From positions 1 to 10,576 of the forward strand of contig DCVM01000007.1 in the NCBI GenBank assembly GCA_002327985.1: a stretch of 10,576 nucleotides of DNA, given 5' to 3'. Below are positions 1 to 4,964 of this stretch, one piece after another (the stretch's first letter is position 1; the number at the start of each line of letters is the position of its first letter). The position numbers and the translations under genes are program-made. Origin of the DNA: Syntrophaceae bacterium UBA2188. GTDB taxonomy: Bacteria; Desulfobacterota; BSN033; UBA1163. The notes under the pieces were generated by a model. That model was not told the DNA's origin. It was given only the letters and a program-made list of their open reading frames with translations, and did no database searches.

Positions 1-2
1 CC

Positions 3-152
3 TTTAGCAAGGCGGTTAAAGAACCCGCTTATATCGATTGGGCCTGGAAAAACTTTGTCATTATTGATCCTTTGAGCGCTCAAGAATTCGGCAAGGAGTT
101 GACAGAGACTTATCCCAGGATAGAAAAACTCAAGGAAATGTTCGAGGAATGA
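3..152 (+). CDS. C-terminal end of a TctC-family tripartite tricarboxylate transporter substrate-binding protein (5' truncated)
   Basis: The reading frame enters from the left edge and runs 49 codons to TGA at 150-152. The residues read like the C-terminal lobe of TctC/Bug periplasmic binding proteins: an opening helix (FSKAVKEPAYIDWAWKN), a short strand with a DPL turn (VIIDPLSAQEFG), then a closing helix with TYPRIEKLKEMF. In that family the 'DPL..eEF......yp...k' ending is usual. Such proteins sit in the periplasm and deliver carboxylates or related small acids to a TctA/TctB membrane pair. Neither membrane gene follows here, so any partner would be upstream or elsewhere. The call rests on a short tail only. 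The substrate cannot be inferred. Confidence 0.7.
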   Translation, partial: FSKAVKEPAYIDWAWKNFVIIDPLSAQEFGKELTETYPRIEKLKEMFEE

Positions 153-251
153 TTCTCATCTATTGAATCGGGATGCTTGATTCCTATCCGTAATCTTTAC
201 CTTCTGGGTCTATCTCACGGTAATGACTTTAGGTGAAAAAAATTGAATGAA

Positions 252-321
252 GAAGAGTTTTTTTTCCCTCTTCGATAATCCTTAAAGACCGTCCCACTTA
301 TTCTTTCTTTAAAATAGGTGG
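252..321 (+). terminator. Two inverted repeats downstream of the tctC-type gene, possible 3' end structure
   Basis: GAAGAG (252-257) pairs with CTCTTC (268-273) around a loop of eight T and two C. CCACTTATT (294-302) pairs with AATAGGTGG (313-321), nine pairs including one G-U, loop of ten, followed by TTTA. Neither has a GC-rich stem followed by a long T-run, so neither is a textbook intrinsic terminator. They are the only candidates in the first 170 bp after the stop codon. Confidence 0.25.
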
Positions 322-373
322 TTTACGAGTAAGGTCCTCAATCTTGCCTTCAGCCTTTTAATTAGCCTGATGG

Positions 374-414
374 GGTTATACCTGATAACCTGGATCCCCT
401 CTTTTTTTGAGGGG
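374..414. repeat. Two adjacent perfect 6-bp hairpins
   Basis: GGTTAT (374-379) and ATAACC (385-390) form a perfect stem with a five-base loop. Five bases further on, CCCCTC (396-401) and GAGGGG (409-414) form a second stem with a loop of seven T. The T-run lies in the loop and not after the stem, so termination on the plus strand is doubtful. The function is unknown. Confidence 0.35.
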
Positions 415-641
415 TATCTGTTAATTATGAGGTGAAGTCTTCAGAGAGAATCTTTTGGGGAGGGGCGTCTATATGGAAGGAAAAGGAGATAGCCTTAATT
501 CTTTTCAAAAGAAATCTTTTATCTCTTGGTTATTCCCTTTTAATCCGTGGCAATTCTGTCTGTCTATCTTTGAGGCAATCGGGAGTCTGCAATGCTAGGT
601 TGTCTCCTGTAATTTTCACTTCTCTAATTTATAAAAAAGGG

Positions 642-656
642 GTATATTACAAACCA
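642..656 (+). repeat. 15-bp intergenic repeat, copy 1 (GTATATTACAAACCA)
   Basis: An exact 15-base match to 2317-2331. The similarity continues less perfectly on both sides (ATTT follows one base after each copy). This copy lies 75 bp before the DUF3795 start codon. The TATATT inside it resembles a -10 hexamer, but no good -35 hexamer stands 16-18 bp upstream. Confidence 0.35.
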
Positions 657-712
657 TATTTCACAACGATAACCCCATGTCGGTAAGTTTTTTGTTAGGT
701 TTCTTATTTTTT

Positions 713-726
713 AAGGAAAGGAGACA
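713..726 (+). promoter_or_regulatory. Shine-Dalgarno that decides the DUF3795 start
   Basis: The purine tract AAGGAAAGGAGACA ends four bases before ATG 731. The in-frame upstream ATG at 677 has no such tract, so 731 is preferred as the start. Confidence 0.65.
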
Positions 727-730
727 GTGT

Positions 731-1186
731 ATGACTTATGAACAAATTAAGGCGTCAGTGGCACCCTGTGGACTTAGCTGTGAAAAATGCTTTGCCCATG
801 TGGATGGAGATATCCGCCAGTACAGTCTGAAACTCAAAGAAAAACTCGGGAATTTTGAGATCTATGCCAAGCGATATGAAACCCTACTGGGCGAACCGGT
901 TTTCAAAAAATATCCTGATTTCAAAGAAATGCTGGATTACTTTGCTTCGGAAAACTGCAAGGGATGCCGTAAGGAGCAGTGTAAGATTTTTAAAAACTGC
1001 GGGGTGCGCCCCTGTCACCAGAAAAAACAGGTTGATTTCTGCTACCAGTGTGACGAGTTCCCGTGTAACAGAACCAACTTTGATGAAAACCTGAATAAAG
1101 CTTGGGTGCGGATCAACGAGATAATAAAAAATGAAGGTATAGAGAAATATTATGAAAAAACTTTAAAACGCCCCAGATATATTTGA
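731..1186 (+). CDS. DUF3795 domain cysteine-rich protein
   Basis: This 151-aa protein has eleven cysteines. The N-terminal motif is APCGLSCEKC (residues 11-20). A central CKGC (76-79) is followed by C84, C90 and C95. A C-terminal CYQCDEFPC follows (104-112). This CGL..C..C / C.GC / C..C.EFPC layout is the signature of the DUF3795 family, whose members are common in anaerobic bacteria and archaea and are suspected metal binders. No membrane segment or signal peptide is visible, so it is probably cytoplasmic. The open frame extends to an ATG at 677. I chose 731 because a strong purine-rich ribosome binding site sits directly before it and because the family usually begins close to the CGL motif. 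It stands alone, about 300 bp from a convergent gene, so context gives no clue to function. The biochemical role is unknown. Confidence 0.85.
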   Translation: MTYEQIKASVAPCGLSCEKCFAHVDGDIRQYSLKLKEKLGNFEIYAKRYETLLGEPVFKKYPDFKEMLDYFASENCKGCRKEQCKIFKNCGVRPCHQKKQVDFCYQCDEFPCNRTNFDENLNKAWVRINEIIKNEGIEKYYEKTLKRPRYI

Positions 1187-1483
1187 AAAAACCATAAACA
1201 GATAAGCAGATCCCGGGGAAAAATTCTGTCGGTGTGCCTACTGCTCTCCCTTTTAATCGGAAATTTTTAGATCACATGGAAAGCCCATCTTCACTCTTTG
1301 TGGAGTGGTTAGCCTAAAATCAACCGACTGTGCCTATCAGAATGAGTTTTGTTCAGAGCAACGAATTGGGGAGATGATATCACGCTTGACTTAGCATTAG
1401 AAAGATGACAGAGAAAGTAAACTAAAGTTATAGCCACTGTTCATGGGGATCTTAATTTCTTCATGCAGAATGCTGTATAACAA
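1187..1483. other. Convergent intergenic region, nothing confident
   Basis: This lies between two convergent genes. I looked for a bidirectional terminator and found none with a GC stem and T-run. The strings ATTCTG/CAGAAT (1223-1228, 1338-1343) and CGGT/ACCG (1230-1233, 1323-1326) form spaced inverted pairs about 120 bp apart, and TGTGCCTA occurs twice (from 1233 and from 1329). This could be a decayed small element or chance. Confidence 0.3.
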
Positions 1484-2053
1484 CTAACGTCCAGTCGAAA
1501 TCAGCAGCTTTTGTCCTATACGAATCGGCTGGTCCGCAGACAGGTTGTTTAGCTTTCGGAGTTCCTCCACATCGATCCCGTATTTTTTACTGATCCGGGA
1601 GAGAGTTTCTCCTTTTCGAACCGTGTGGTATTGCTTTTTATTGGAGACTGCTGGTTTTGGCGGAGTAGAAAGTTTTGCTTTAGATTCGGATATCTGCTGT
1701 TCTTGTTTTTCCAGCATCTCTATCCTCTTGGTAAGAGCATCCACCCGTTGAAGAAGGGCTGGGCCTGGACCAGAAGTACTGACTTTCCCCTGAAGCTCTA
1801 CCAGTTGTTGTTCAAGCCCAGCAATCTTCTGATCCAAAGCGGTCACCTTTAACTGCAAAAGGCTCTCTCCGCCGTGGGTAAGTCCTTTGGTGAGAAAGTA
1901 AAGGATGCCTCCGGCAAAAATCAAGATGAGGAAAATGATCAAGAGAATGCGAAAGAATTGGCTGTTCCCATATCCATTTCGTTTATGCTTGTGAGAGTAA
2001 GTGCCGCCGTCTTTCAAGACGTTGTCCATTTGCAACCCAGAATCATCCTTCAT
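1484..2053 (-). CDS. Membrane-anchored coiled-coil protein with C-terminal LysM domain
   Basis: The protein is 189 aa if it starts at ATG 2053, which AAGGAGGGG (2059-2067) precedes by five bases. A longer frame runs to 2161, but its extra N-terminus has no ribosome site. Residues 1-32 are polar with a basic HKHKR patch. Residues 33-54 form one hydrophobic membrane helix. About 64-127 is heptad-like (LQLKVTALDQKIAGLEQQL, later RIEMLEKQEQQISE), so probably coiled coil. Residues 142-186 are a LysM domain, beginning YHTVRKGETLSRISKKYGI and ending IRIGQKLLI. The basic residues before the helix predict the N-terminus inside and LysM in the periplasm, binding peptidoglycan glycan chains. It is a single gene, convergent with the DUF3795 gene. 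A cell-envelope spacer or scaffold is a reasonable inference, but the partner is unknown. No catalytic domain is present. Confidence 0.85.
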   Translation of the reverse strand: MKDDSGLQMDNVLKDGGTYSHKHKRNGYGNSQFFRILLIIFLILIFAGGILYFLTKGLTHGGESLLQLKVTALDQKIAGLEQQLVELQGKVSTSGPGPALLQRVDALTKRIEMLEKQEQQISESKAKLSTPPKPAVSNKKQYHTVRKGETLSRISKKYGIDVEELRKLNNLSADQPIRIGQKLLISTGR

Positions 2054-2316
2054 GAGATCCCCTCCTTGCGATTTTATGGATTGAACATGGTCTATATTCG
2101 ATGTTTTTATATAACACAAAAATCTCAGAGAAGAAATTATATGCAAAACTGCTGGAGGCAACCGAGACCTTGACTGATACAGAGCATTGTCGTGGTGTAA
2201 TGAGATGCTCCGGGCCTAATCGTTTCAGATGGATAGGATTCGACTAAAAGCCCACTCTTAGCCTCTCCGGTAATTCCTTCCTTGTAACTCCCACTTCCAA
2301 AAATATTAGAAAGAGT

Positions 2317-2331
2317 GTATATTACAAACCA
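2317..2331 (+). repeat. 15-bp intergenic repeat, copy 2 (GTATATTACAAACCA)
   Basis: An exact match to 642-656. This copy lies about 185 bp before the DUF202 start, on the same strand relative to the downstream gene as copy 1. Confidence 0.35.
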
Positions 2332-2345
2332 AATTTACCAATTTA

Positions 2346-2354
2346 TGGTATGAT
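2346..2354 (+). promoter_or_regulatory. Possible extended -10 promoter element for the DUF202 gene
   Basis: TGG then TATGAT matches the TGn-extended -10 pattern. No recognisable -35 box lies 16-18 bp upstream, and the gene starts about 160 bp further on. This is a weak candidate. Confidence 0.2.
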
Positions 2355-2515
2355 CTTGGAGTTCAGATAACTCTTTCATTAATTACAAAAATAAAGAAGC
2401 CAATATTAATTCATTTAGGATGTCATGGTTGCCTGTTAAAGGACTTAACGGGCTGATTTTAGGGAGAGACATCGCAGCAGATTAAATATTGATCGACCGT
2501 GAGAAAGGAATATCT

Positions 2516-2854
2516 ATGACAGAAAATCCCTATGAGCGATTTCAAAGTGAAGAACTGATCCTGCGTGATGAACTCGCTATTGACCGGACTATCTTGGCAA
2601 ACGAGCGAACGGTCTTGGCATATTTTCGTAGCGCGTTGACTCTTGTTATTGTTGGGATCACGTTCTTTCATTTTTTTGAAAAGGGGATACTTCCCTACGT
2701 CGGAATCGTTTTCATCCCTTGCGGACTTGCCGTGGGAGCCTTCGGATTTATGAGATACCGGAAGATGGATAAGTCAATTCGTTTCGTCCGTAGATCTCTC
2801 AGTCGAAATGCAGAAGACAACAATAGGAACAACCGGGTCCATGTGACGCAATGA
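2516..2854 (+). CDS. DUF202 family inner-membrane protein (YidH-like)
   Basis: This 112-aa protein has the DUF202 signature at residues 17-41: RDELAIDRTILANERT followed by VLAYFRSAL, matching the family's 'R..LA..RT.LANERT.LA..R.AL' core. Two hydrophobic segments follow, about 40-54 and 59-79. A basic, hydrophilic tail (YRKMDKSIRFVRRSL) ends in an asparagine-rich stretch. DUF202 proteins are small inner-membrane proteins; the best-known relatives are E. coli YidH and YidG, of unknown biochemical role. I chose ATG 2516, where GAGAAAGGAA (2501-2510) stands five bases before. An in-frame TTG at 2489 lacks such a site. The gene is monocistronic by spacing. The family call is strong, but function cannot be inferred. 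Confidence 0.85.
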   Translation: MTENPYERFQSEELILRDELAIDRTILANERTVLAYFRSALTLVIVGITFFHFFEKGILPYVGIVFIPCGLAVGAFGFMRYRKMDKSIRFVRRSLSRNAEDNNRNNRVHVTQ

Positions 2855-2980
2855 CCTGTGCACCTCACCTGGAGCATTATCCACTCTTTCCTGAAATCGT
2901 CAACTTCCAGAACATCTTACTTTTCAAAATAGGTGAGCTTCGTAACCCCCTTTCCCGAGGACTCCTTCCCCAGCATACAA

Positions 2981-3009
2981 TTGACATACAACTCTTTTTT
3001 TCTTATACT
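2981..3009 (+). promoter_or_regulatory. Near-consensus sigma70 promoter for the methyltransferase gene
   Basis: The -35 TTGACA (2981-2986) matches consensus perfectly. The -10 TATACT (3004-3009) differs from TATAAT at one position. The spacer is exactly 17 bp. Transcription would begin near 3015-3017, about 43 bp before the GTG start at 3059. This is the clearest promoter in the window. Confidence 0.75.
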
Positions 3010-3058
3010 TGATTTCACGCAAACGAGCCCTTGCAACGGCCCCTTGAAAGGATCTTAG

Positions 3059-3724
3059 GTGCCCATGGTCAGAAGTGTAAATAAAATAGACGTAGGCAGA
3101 CTAATCATTGTTCCAATATTTGCTTTCTTAATGGCAATTAACATTCTAGTTGTTTATCAAGATCTAAAAGCTTTATTGCCTATAAGTACAATTAAGGCTA
3201 CCGGGTTAATCCATCATCTGCTTATGGTATGCTTTTATTCTTTAATAATTTTTCTTTACTTCCTAAGAAGCCCAGCCAGGTCAACAAGCAGGTCTCATGT
3301 GACCAGCTTTATAGCAATCGTAGCAACCTTTATTCCATTTACATTACTGTTCTTGGGTAAGCCAGAATTAAATAAACCAGAGATTCTTCTCGTAGCAAAT
3401 GTCATCATTATAATCAGCATTGTTCTTTCCATTTATGCACTTGGTTCACTTGGAAAGAACTTCAGCATCATCCCGCAAGCAAGAAAGTTAATTGAAACAG
3501 GACCCTATAGGGTAGTAAGACATCCCCTATATGTGAGTGAACTAATCGGTGTGTTTGGGCTTGTCCTTGCAGGTCTTACGATTCTTAAAATTGCTATGTT
3601 CCTGTTACTTGCTGTCCTTCAAGTCTACAGAGCTTTTCAAGAAGAAAAGCTTCTCGCCAATGCATTCCCAGAGTATAAAGAGTATAGCTCAAAGACCGCT
3701 CGCTTTATACCCGGTATTATATGA
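3059..3724 (+). CDS. ICMT/PEMT-like integral membrane methyltransferase
   Basis: This 221-aa polytopic membrane protein has hydrophobic segments at about 14-31, 50-69, 82-99, 108-127 and 163-189. The C-terminal half carries the isoprenylcysteine carboxyl methyltransferase / phospholipid methyltransferase core. LGKNFSI stands at 131-137, ETGPYRVVRHPLYVSELIG at 146-164, and the Glu pair of FQEEKLL at 193-199 precedes a FPEYKEYS...ARFIPG ending. In these families GPY..VRHPLY and the later EE bind S-adenosylmethionine. Prokaryotic substrates are usually unknown and need not be prenylated protein; lipids or other small molecules are possible. GTG 3059 is preferred because GAAAGGA (3046-3052) lies six bases upstream; ATG 3065 is the alternative. 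Codon use is visibly more A/T-ending than in the pilus genes, so separate ancestry is possible. It has its own promoter and stands alone. Confidence 0.82.
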   Translation: MPMVRSVNKIDVGRLIIVPIFAFLMAINILVVYQDLKALLPISTIKATGLIHHLLMVCFYSLIIFLYFLRSPARSTSRSHVTSFIAIVATFIPFTLLFLGKPELNKPEILLVANVIIIISIVLSIYALGSLGKNFSIIPQARKLIETGPYRVVRHPLYVSELIGVFGLVLAGLTILKIAMFLLLAVLQVYRAFQEEKLLANAFPEYKEYSSKTARFIPGII

Positions 3725-3746
3725 GTTGGTTGATTTCTAAGGAAAA

Positions 3747-3768
3747 GTTCCTGTCAGGGTTTAGGAAC
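3747..3768 (+). terminator. Hairpin after the methyltransferase gene, weak terminator candidate
   Basis: GTTCCT (3747-3752) pairs perfectly with AGGAAC (3763-3768) around a ten-base loop, 22 bp after the stop codon. No T-run follows, so intrinsic termination is uncertain. Confidence 0.3.
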
Positions 3769-4082
3769 CGGGAGCACTTTAAAACAGCCATTTACTTCAC
3801 TTGTGGAGGATTACCACTTTATCCGGTTACCCACTGAATGCCCGGATGAACCCAATAAGATAAATCTTCCAGGGAATTCTCTCTTCAGTGCACCCTCTTC
3901 CATAAGAACATCGACCGTCGGGGAGTCCAACCAGATGCCTACAACTCTGCGGCGTATTCGTTTCTTGCCCACCTGTAAGCACTTTAATTAAAGCTATTCC
4001 ATCAAATCCTATTTGAAGCTTCCCGGCCATAGGCCCGGGACTTCCCGGAAAGGTAATTTCGTTTCATATTGTGCCTTTTAAC

Positions 4083-4105
4083 CCCGCCTATCCAGCTTTG
4101 GCGGG
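4083..4105. terminator. GC-rich hairpin CCCGCC/GGCGGG, role uncertain
   Basis: CCCGCC (4083-4088) pairs with GGCGGG (4100-4105), loop of eleven. On the minus strand the stem is followed by a mixed tract and not a T-run. It could insulate the pilus operon from the region to its left, but nothing proves termination. Confidence 0.25.
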
Positions 4106-4170
4106 ACGGGGCATGTTCCGACCACTGTATTCCGTGATTCATCCTTATTCAATATTATAGAATCCTTTTT

Positions 4171-4222
4171 CTACAAATTTGTCAAAGTAGACTACAAAAA
4201 TGTTCAAATAAGACTTTTTGTA
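4171..4222. promoter_or_regulatory. AT-rich block of nested inverted and direct repeats, possible operator for the flp operon
   Basis: ACAAATTTGT (4173-4182) is a perfect 10-bp palindrome, flanked by CTAC (4171-4174) and GTAG (4187-4190). Immediately after it TACAAAAA (4193-4200) and TTTTTGTA (4215-4222) form an 8-bp inverted repeat with a 14-bp spacer. The two 21-bp halves 4171-4191 and 4192-4212 both begin CTACAAA and are loosely similar, giving helical-turn phasing. This is the pattern of a multi-site repressor or activator binding region. The bound protein is unknown. Confidence 0.35.
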
Positions 4223-4472
4223 AAGAAGAATGTGAGGGCAGAAAATTCACCATTTTATCTCACTTATTTTATTTTTTCCTAATGTTACATGAATGATGTG
4301 AAAAGGATTTGCTCATCAGGTTTGGTATTAAAATTGGATGTGTTCCCGATAGCCTGAGTTCCAGTCAAGACGAATTTCGCCGCTCTATCGAAAAAGCAGA
4401 AAAAGTGGCGACCCCAAGACTGAATTGAATCGAAAGGGACGGTTCATCAAAGCAATCTTCAGGATCTTCGTG

Positions 4473-4482
4473 AAAGGAGGTG
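4473..4482 (+). promoter_or_regulatory. Orphan perfect anti-SD match (AAAGGAGGTG) without a start codon
   Basis: Ten bases match the 16S rRNA 3' complement perfectly, longer than the match at any gene start in this window. No ATG, GTG or TTG follows at usable distance; the next ATG (4515) opens a three-codon frame. It lies 51 bp ahead of the flp start and may act as a ribosome standby or leader element. Confidence 0.35.
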
Positions 4483-4517
4483 GCACCGAGCTTATAATCC
4501 ATCCATTTCAACAAATG

Positions 4518-4526
4518 AGGAGGTGA
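4518..4526 (+). promoter_or_regulatory. Strong Shine-Dalgarno of flp
   Basis: AGGAGGTGA lies six bases before ATG 4533. It also forms, with the preceding ATG at 4515, the mini-frame ATG-AGG-AGG-TGA, probably by chance. The strong site fits the high expression needed for a major pilin. Confidence 0.8.
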
Positions 4527-4532
4527 GAGCAA

Positions 4533-4709
4533 ATGAAAAAGGCGTTGGAGTTTTTGAAAAAGTTTAAGAATGAGAAGGGAGCCGCTGCCGTTGAATATGG
4601 CATTATGGTGGCATTAATTGCCGTTGTGATCATAGTGGCCGTGACCCAGATCGGGACACACCTCAATACAGCCTTTACAACAGTGGCGAATGCACTCGCC
4701 GCAGTTTAA
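4533..4709 (+). CDS. flp: Flp/Fap type IVb prepilin, major pilus subunit
   Basis: This 58-aa protein is the repeating subunit of the Tad pilus. Residues 1-16 are a short basic leader (MKKALEFLKKFKNEKG). Cleavage is expected after Gly16, giving a mature protein that starts AAAVEYG, with Glu at +5 and Tyr at +6. This 'G|xxxxEY' motif defines Flp pilins. Residues 19-39 are the hydrophobic helix (VEYGIMVALIAVVIIVAVTQI) that packs the fibre core, followed by a short amphipathic tail ending in NALAAV. The length is typical of Flp proteins. It sits first in the Tad gene set, 255 bp before cpaB, with its own strong ribosome site. Only one pilin copy is visible. Processing needs a TadV/CpaA-type peptidase, which is not encoded in this window. 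Confidence 0.93.
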   Translation: MKKALEFLKKFKNEKGAAAVEYGIMVALIAVVIIVAVTQIGTHLNTAFTTVANALAAV

Positions 4710-4722
4710 TAACAACAACCGA

Positions 4723-4776
4723 TCTCTCCTGAGCAGGAGATGCACTACCCTTGGAGAGAGGGGGTGGATCTCCTGC
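4723..4776 (+). promoter_or_regulatory. Mutually exclusive RNA hairpins between flp and cpaB (possible attenuator or processing site)
   Basis: Four segments can pair in rival ways. TCTCTCC (4723-4729) can pair with GGAGAGA (4753-4759). GCAGGAGAT (4733-4741) can pair perfectly with ATCTCCTGC (4768-4776). TCTCCT (4725-4730) with AGGAGA (4735-4740) makes a compact hairpin with loop GAGC. The first two together would be a pseudoknot, and the third excludes both. The site starts 14 bp after the flp stop, where partial termination or RNA stabilisation would raise pilin over assembly proteins. The pairings are seen directly; the function is inferred. Confidence 0.45.
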
Positions 4777-4810
4777 AACCTTATTTTGGAAGAATCTTAT
4801 GAGGGTGGTC

Positions 4811-4879
4811 ATGGGTTTTTTTGTAATGGCGGGTAAACCAATGAAGAAAAAATGGATCGGTTCAGATTCGTCGGATTAA
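4811..4879 (+). other. 22-codon open frame in the flp-cpaB gap, possibly a leader peptide
   Basis: ATG 4811 opens a 22-aa frame (MGFFVMAGKPMKKKWIGSDS then SD) ending at TAA 4877-4879. GAGGGTGG (4801-4808) lies two bases upstream, too close for a good ribosome site. It could be chance. It is listed because it lies between the alternative hairpins and cpaB. Confidence 0.15.
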
Positions 4880-4913
4880 AAGAAAAACCAAAACTTAGGC
4901 GAGTACAAAAACA

Positions 4914-4940
4914 TCATCTGCTCGATTTCAAGCAGGATGA
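4914..4940 (+). promoter_or_regulatory. Hairpin immediately before the cpaB ribosome binding site
   Basis: TCATCTGCT (4914-4922) pairs with AGCAGGATGA (4931-4940) as nine pairs with one bulged base and an eight-base loop. It abuts AAGGAGG (4940-4946). A second site, AGGGAGG (4952-4958), lies six bases before ATG 4965 and is likely the one used. The hairpin could modulate cpaB translation or protect the 5' end after processing. Confidence 0.35.
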
Positions 4941-4964
4941 AGGAGGACAAAAGGGAGGAAAAGG

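Larger units (their letters stand above)
153..730. other. 578-bp gene-free stretch with a run of small inverted repeats
   Basis: I see no convincing gene on either strand. The only open frame over 60 codons on the plus strand (GTG at 432 to 686) has no ribosome binding site and a composition unlike its neighbours. The left part carries four short inverted repeats between 252 and 414 (listed separately) that could end the tctC-type transcript. The right part is AT-rich and leads into the ribosome binding site of the DUF3795 gene. Confidence 0.6.
2162..2515. other. Divergent intergenic region between the LysM and DUF202 genes
   Basis: This belongs to the roughly 460-bp gap between the two divergently oriented genes and must hold both promoters. 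A TATAAT (minus strand, 2141-2136) lies about 83 bp before the LysM start but lacks a -35 match at normal spacing. On the plus strand TGGTATGAT (2346-2354) resembles an extended -10 element, again without a -35 match. I found no gene here. Confidence 0.4.
3725..4532. other. 808-bp region without a confident gene, upstream of the pilus operon
   Basis: The first third holds a hairpin (3747-3768) and, on the minus strand, open stretches in two frames between 4030 and 3811 that may be a broken gene. About 4015-4110 is GC-rich with CCCGG-containing inverted repeats and a CCCGCC/GGCGGG hairpin (4083-4105). From about 4140 to 4340 the sequence turns strongly AT-rich with nested inverted repeats, as expected of a promoter-operator region for flp. 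From about 4340 to 4532 it would be the flp leader. I found no sigma70 promoter with good spacing in it. Confidence 0.45.

Noticed and set aside
432..686. 84-codon plus-strand open frame from GTG
   Set aside because: It has no ribosome binding site, no domain-like pattern and an odd composition. It ends inside the leader of the DUF3795 gene.
311..2935. AAAATAGGTG shared between 311-320 and 2926-2935 as a dispersed repeat
   Set aside because: A ten-base match is expected several times by chance in a window this long, and the flanks align only loosely.
4322..4338. Sigma54-like site TTGG-N10-type sequence upstream of flp
   Set aside because: The -24 GG is present at the right spacing, but the -12 element reads GG in place of the nearly invariant GC, and the middle CACG is missing.
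4300..4427. About 40-codon open stretch in the flp leader (IRFGIKIGCVPDS...)
   Set aside because: It has no start codon with a ribosome site and is too short to distinguish from chance.
4360..4470. Cyclic di-GMP riboswitch-like leader (GAAA...GGGACG...CAAAGC strings)
   Set aside because: The conserved GEMM core segments and their spacing are not met, and the resemblance is limited to common short strings.
4480..4496. TGGCAC upstream of flp as a sigma54 -24 element
   Set aside because: The -12 position reads AT instead of GC, and the string overlaps the anti-SD match, which explains it better.
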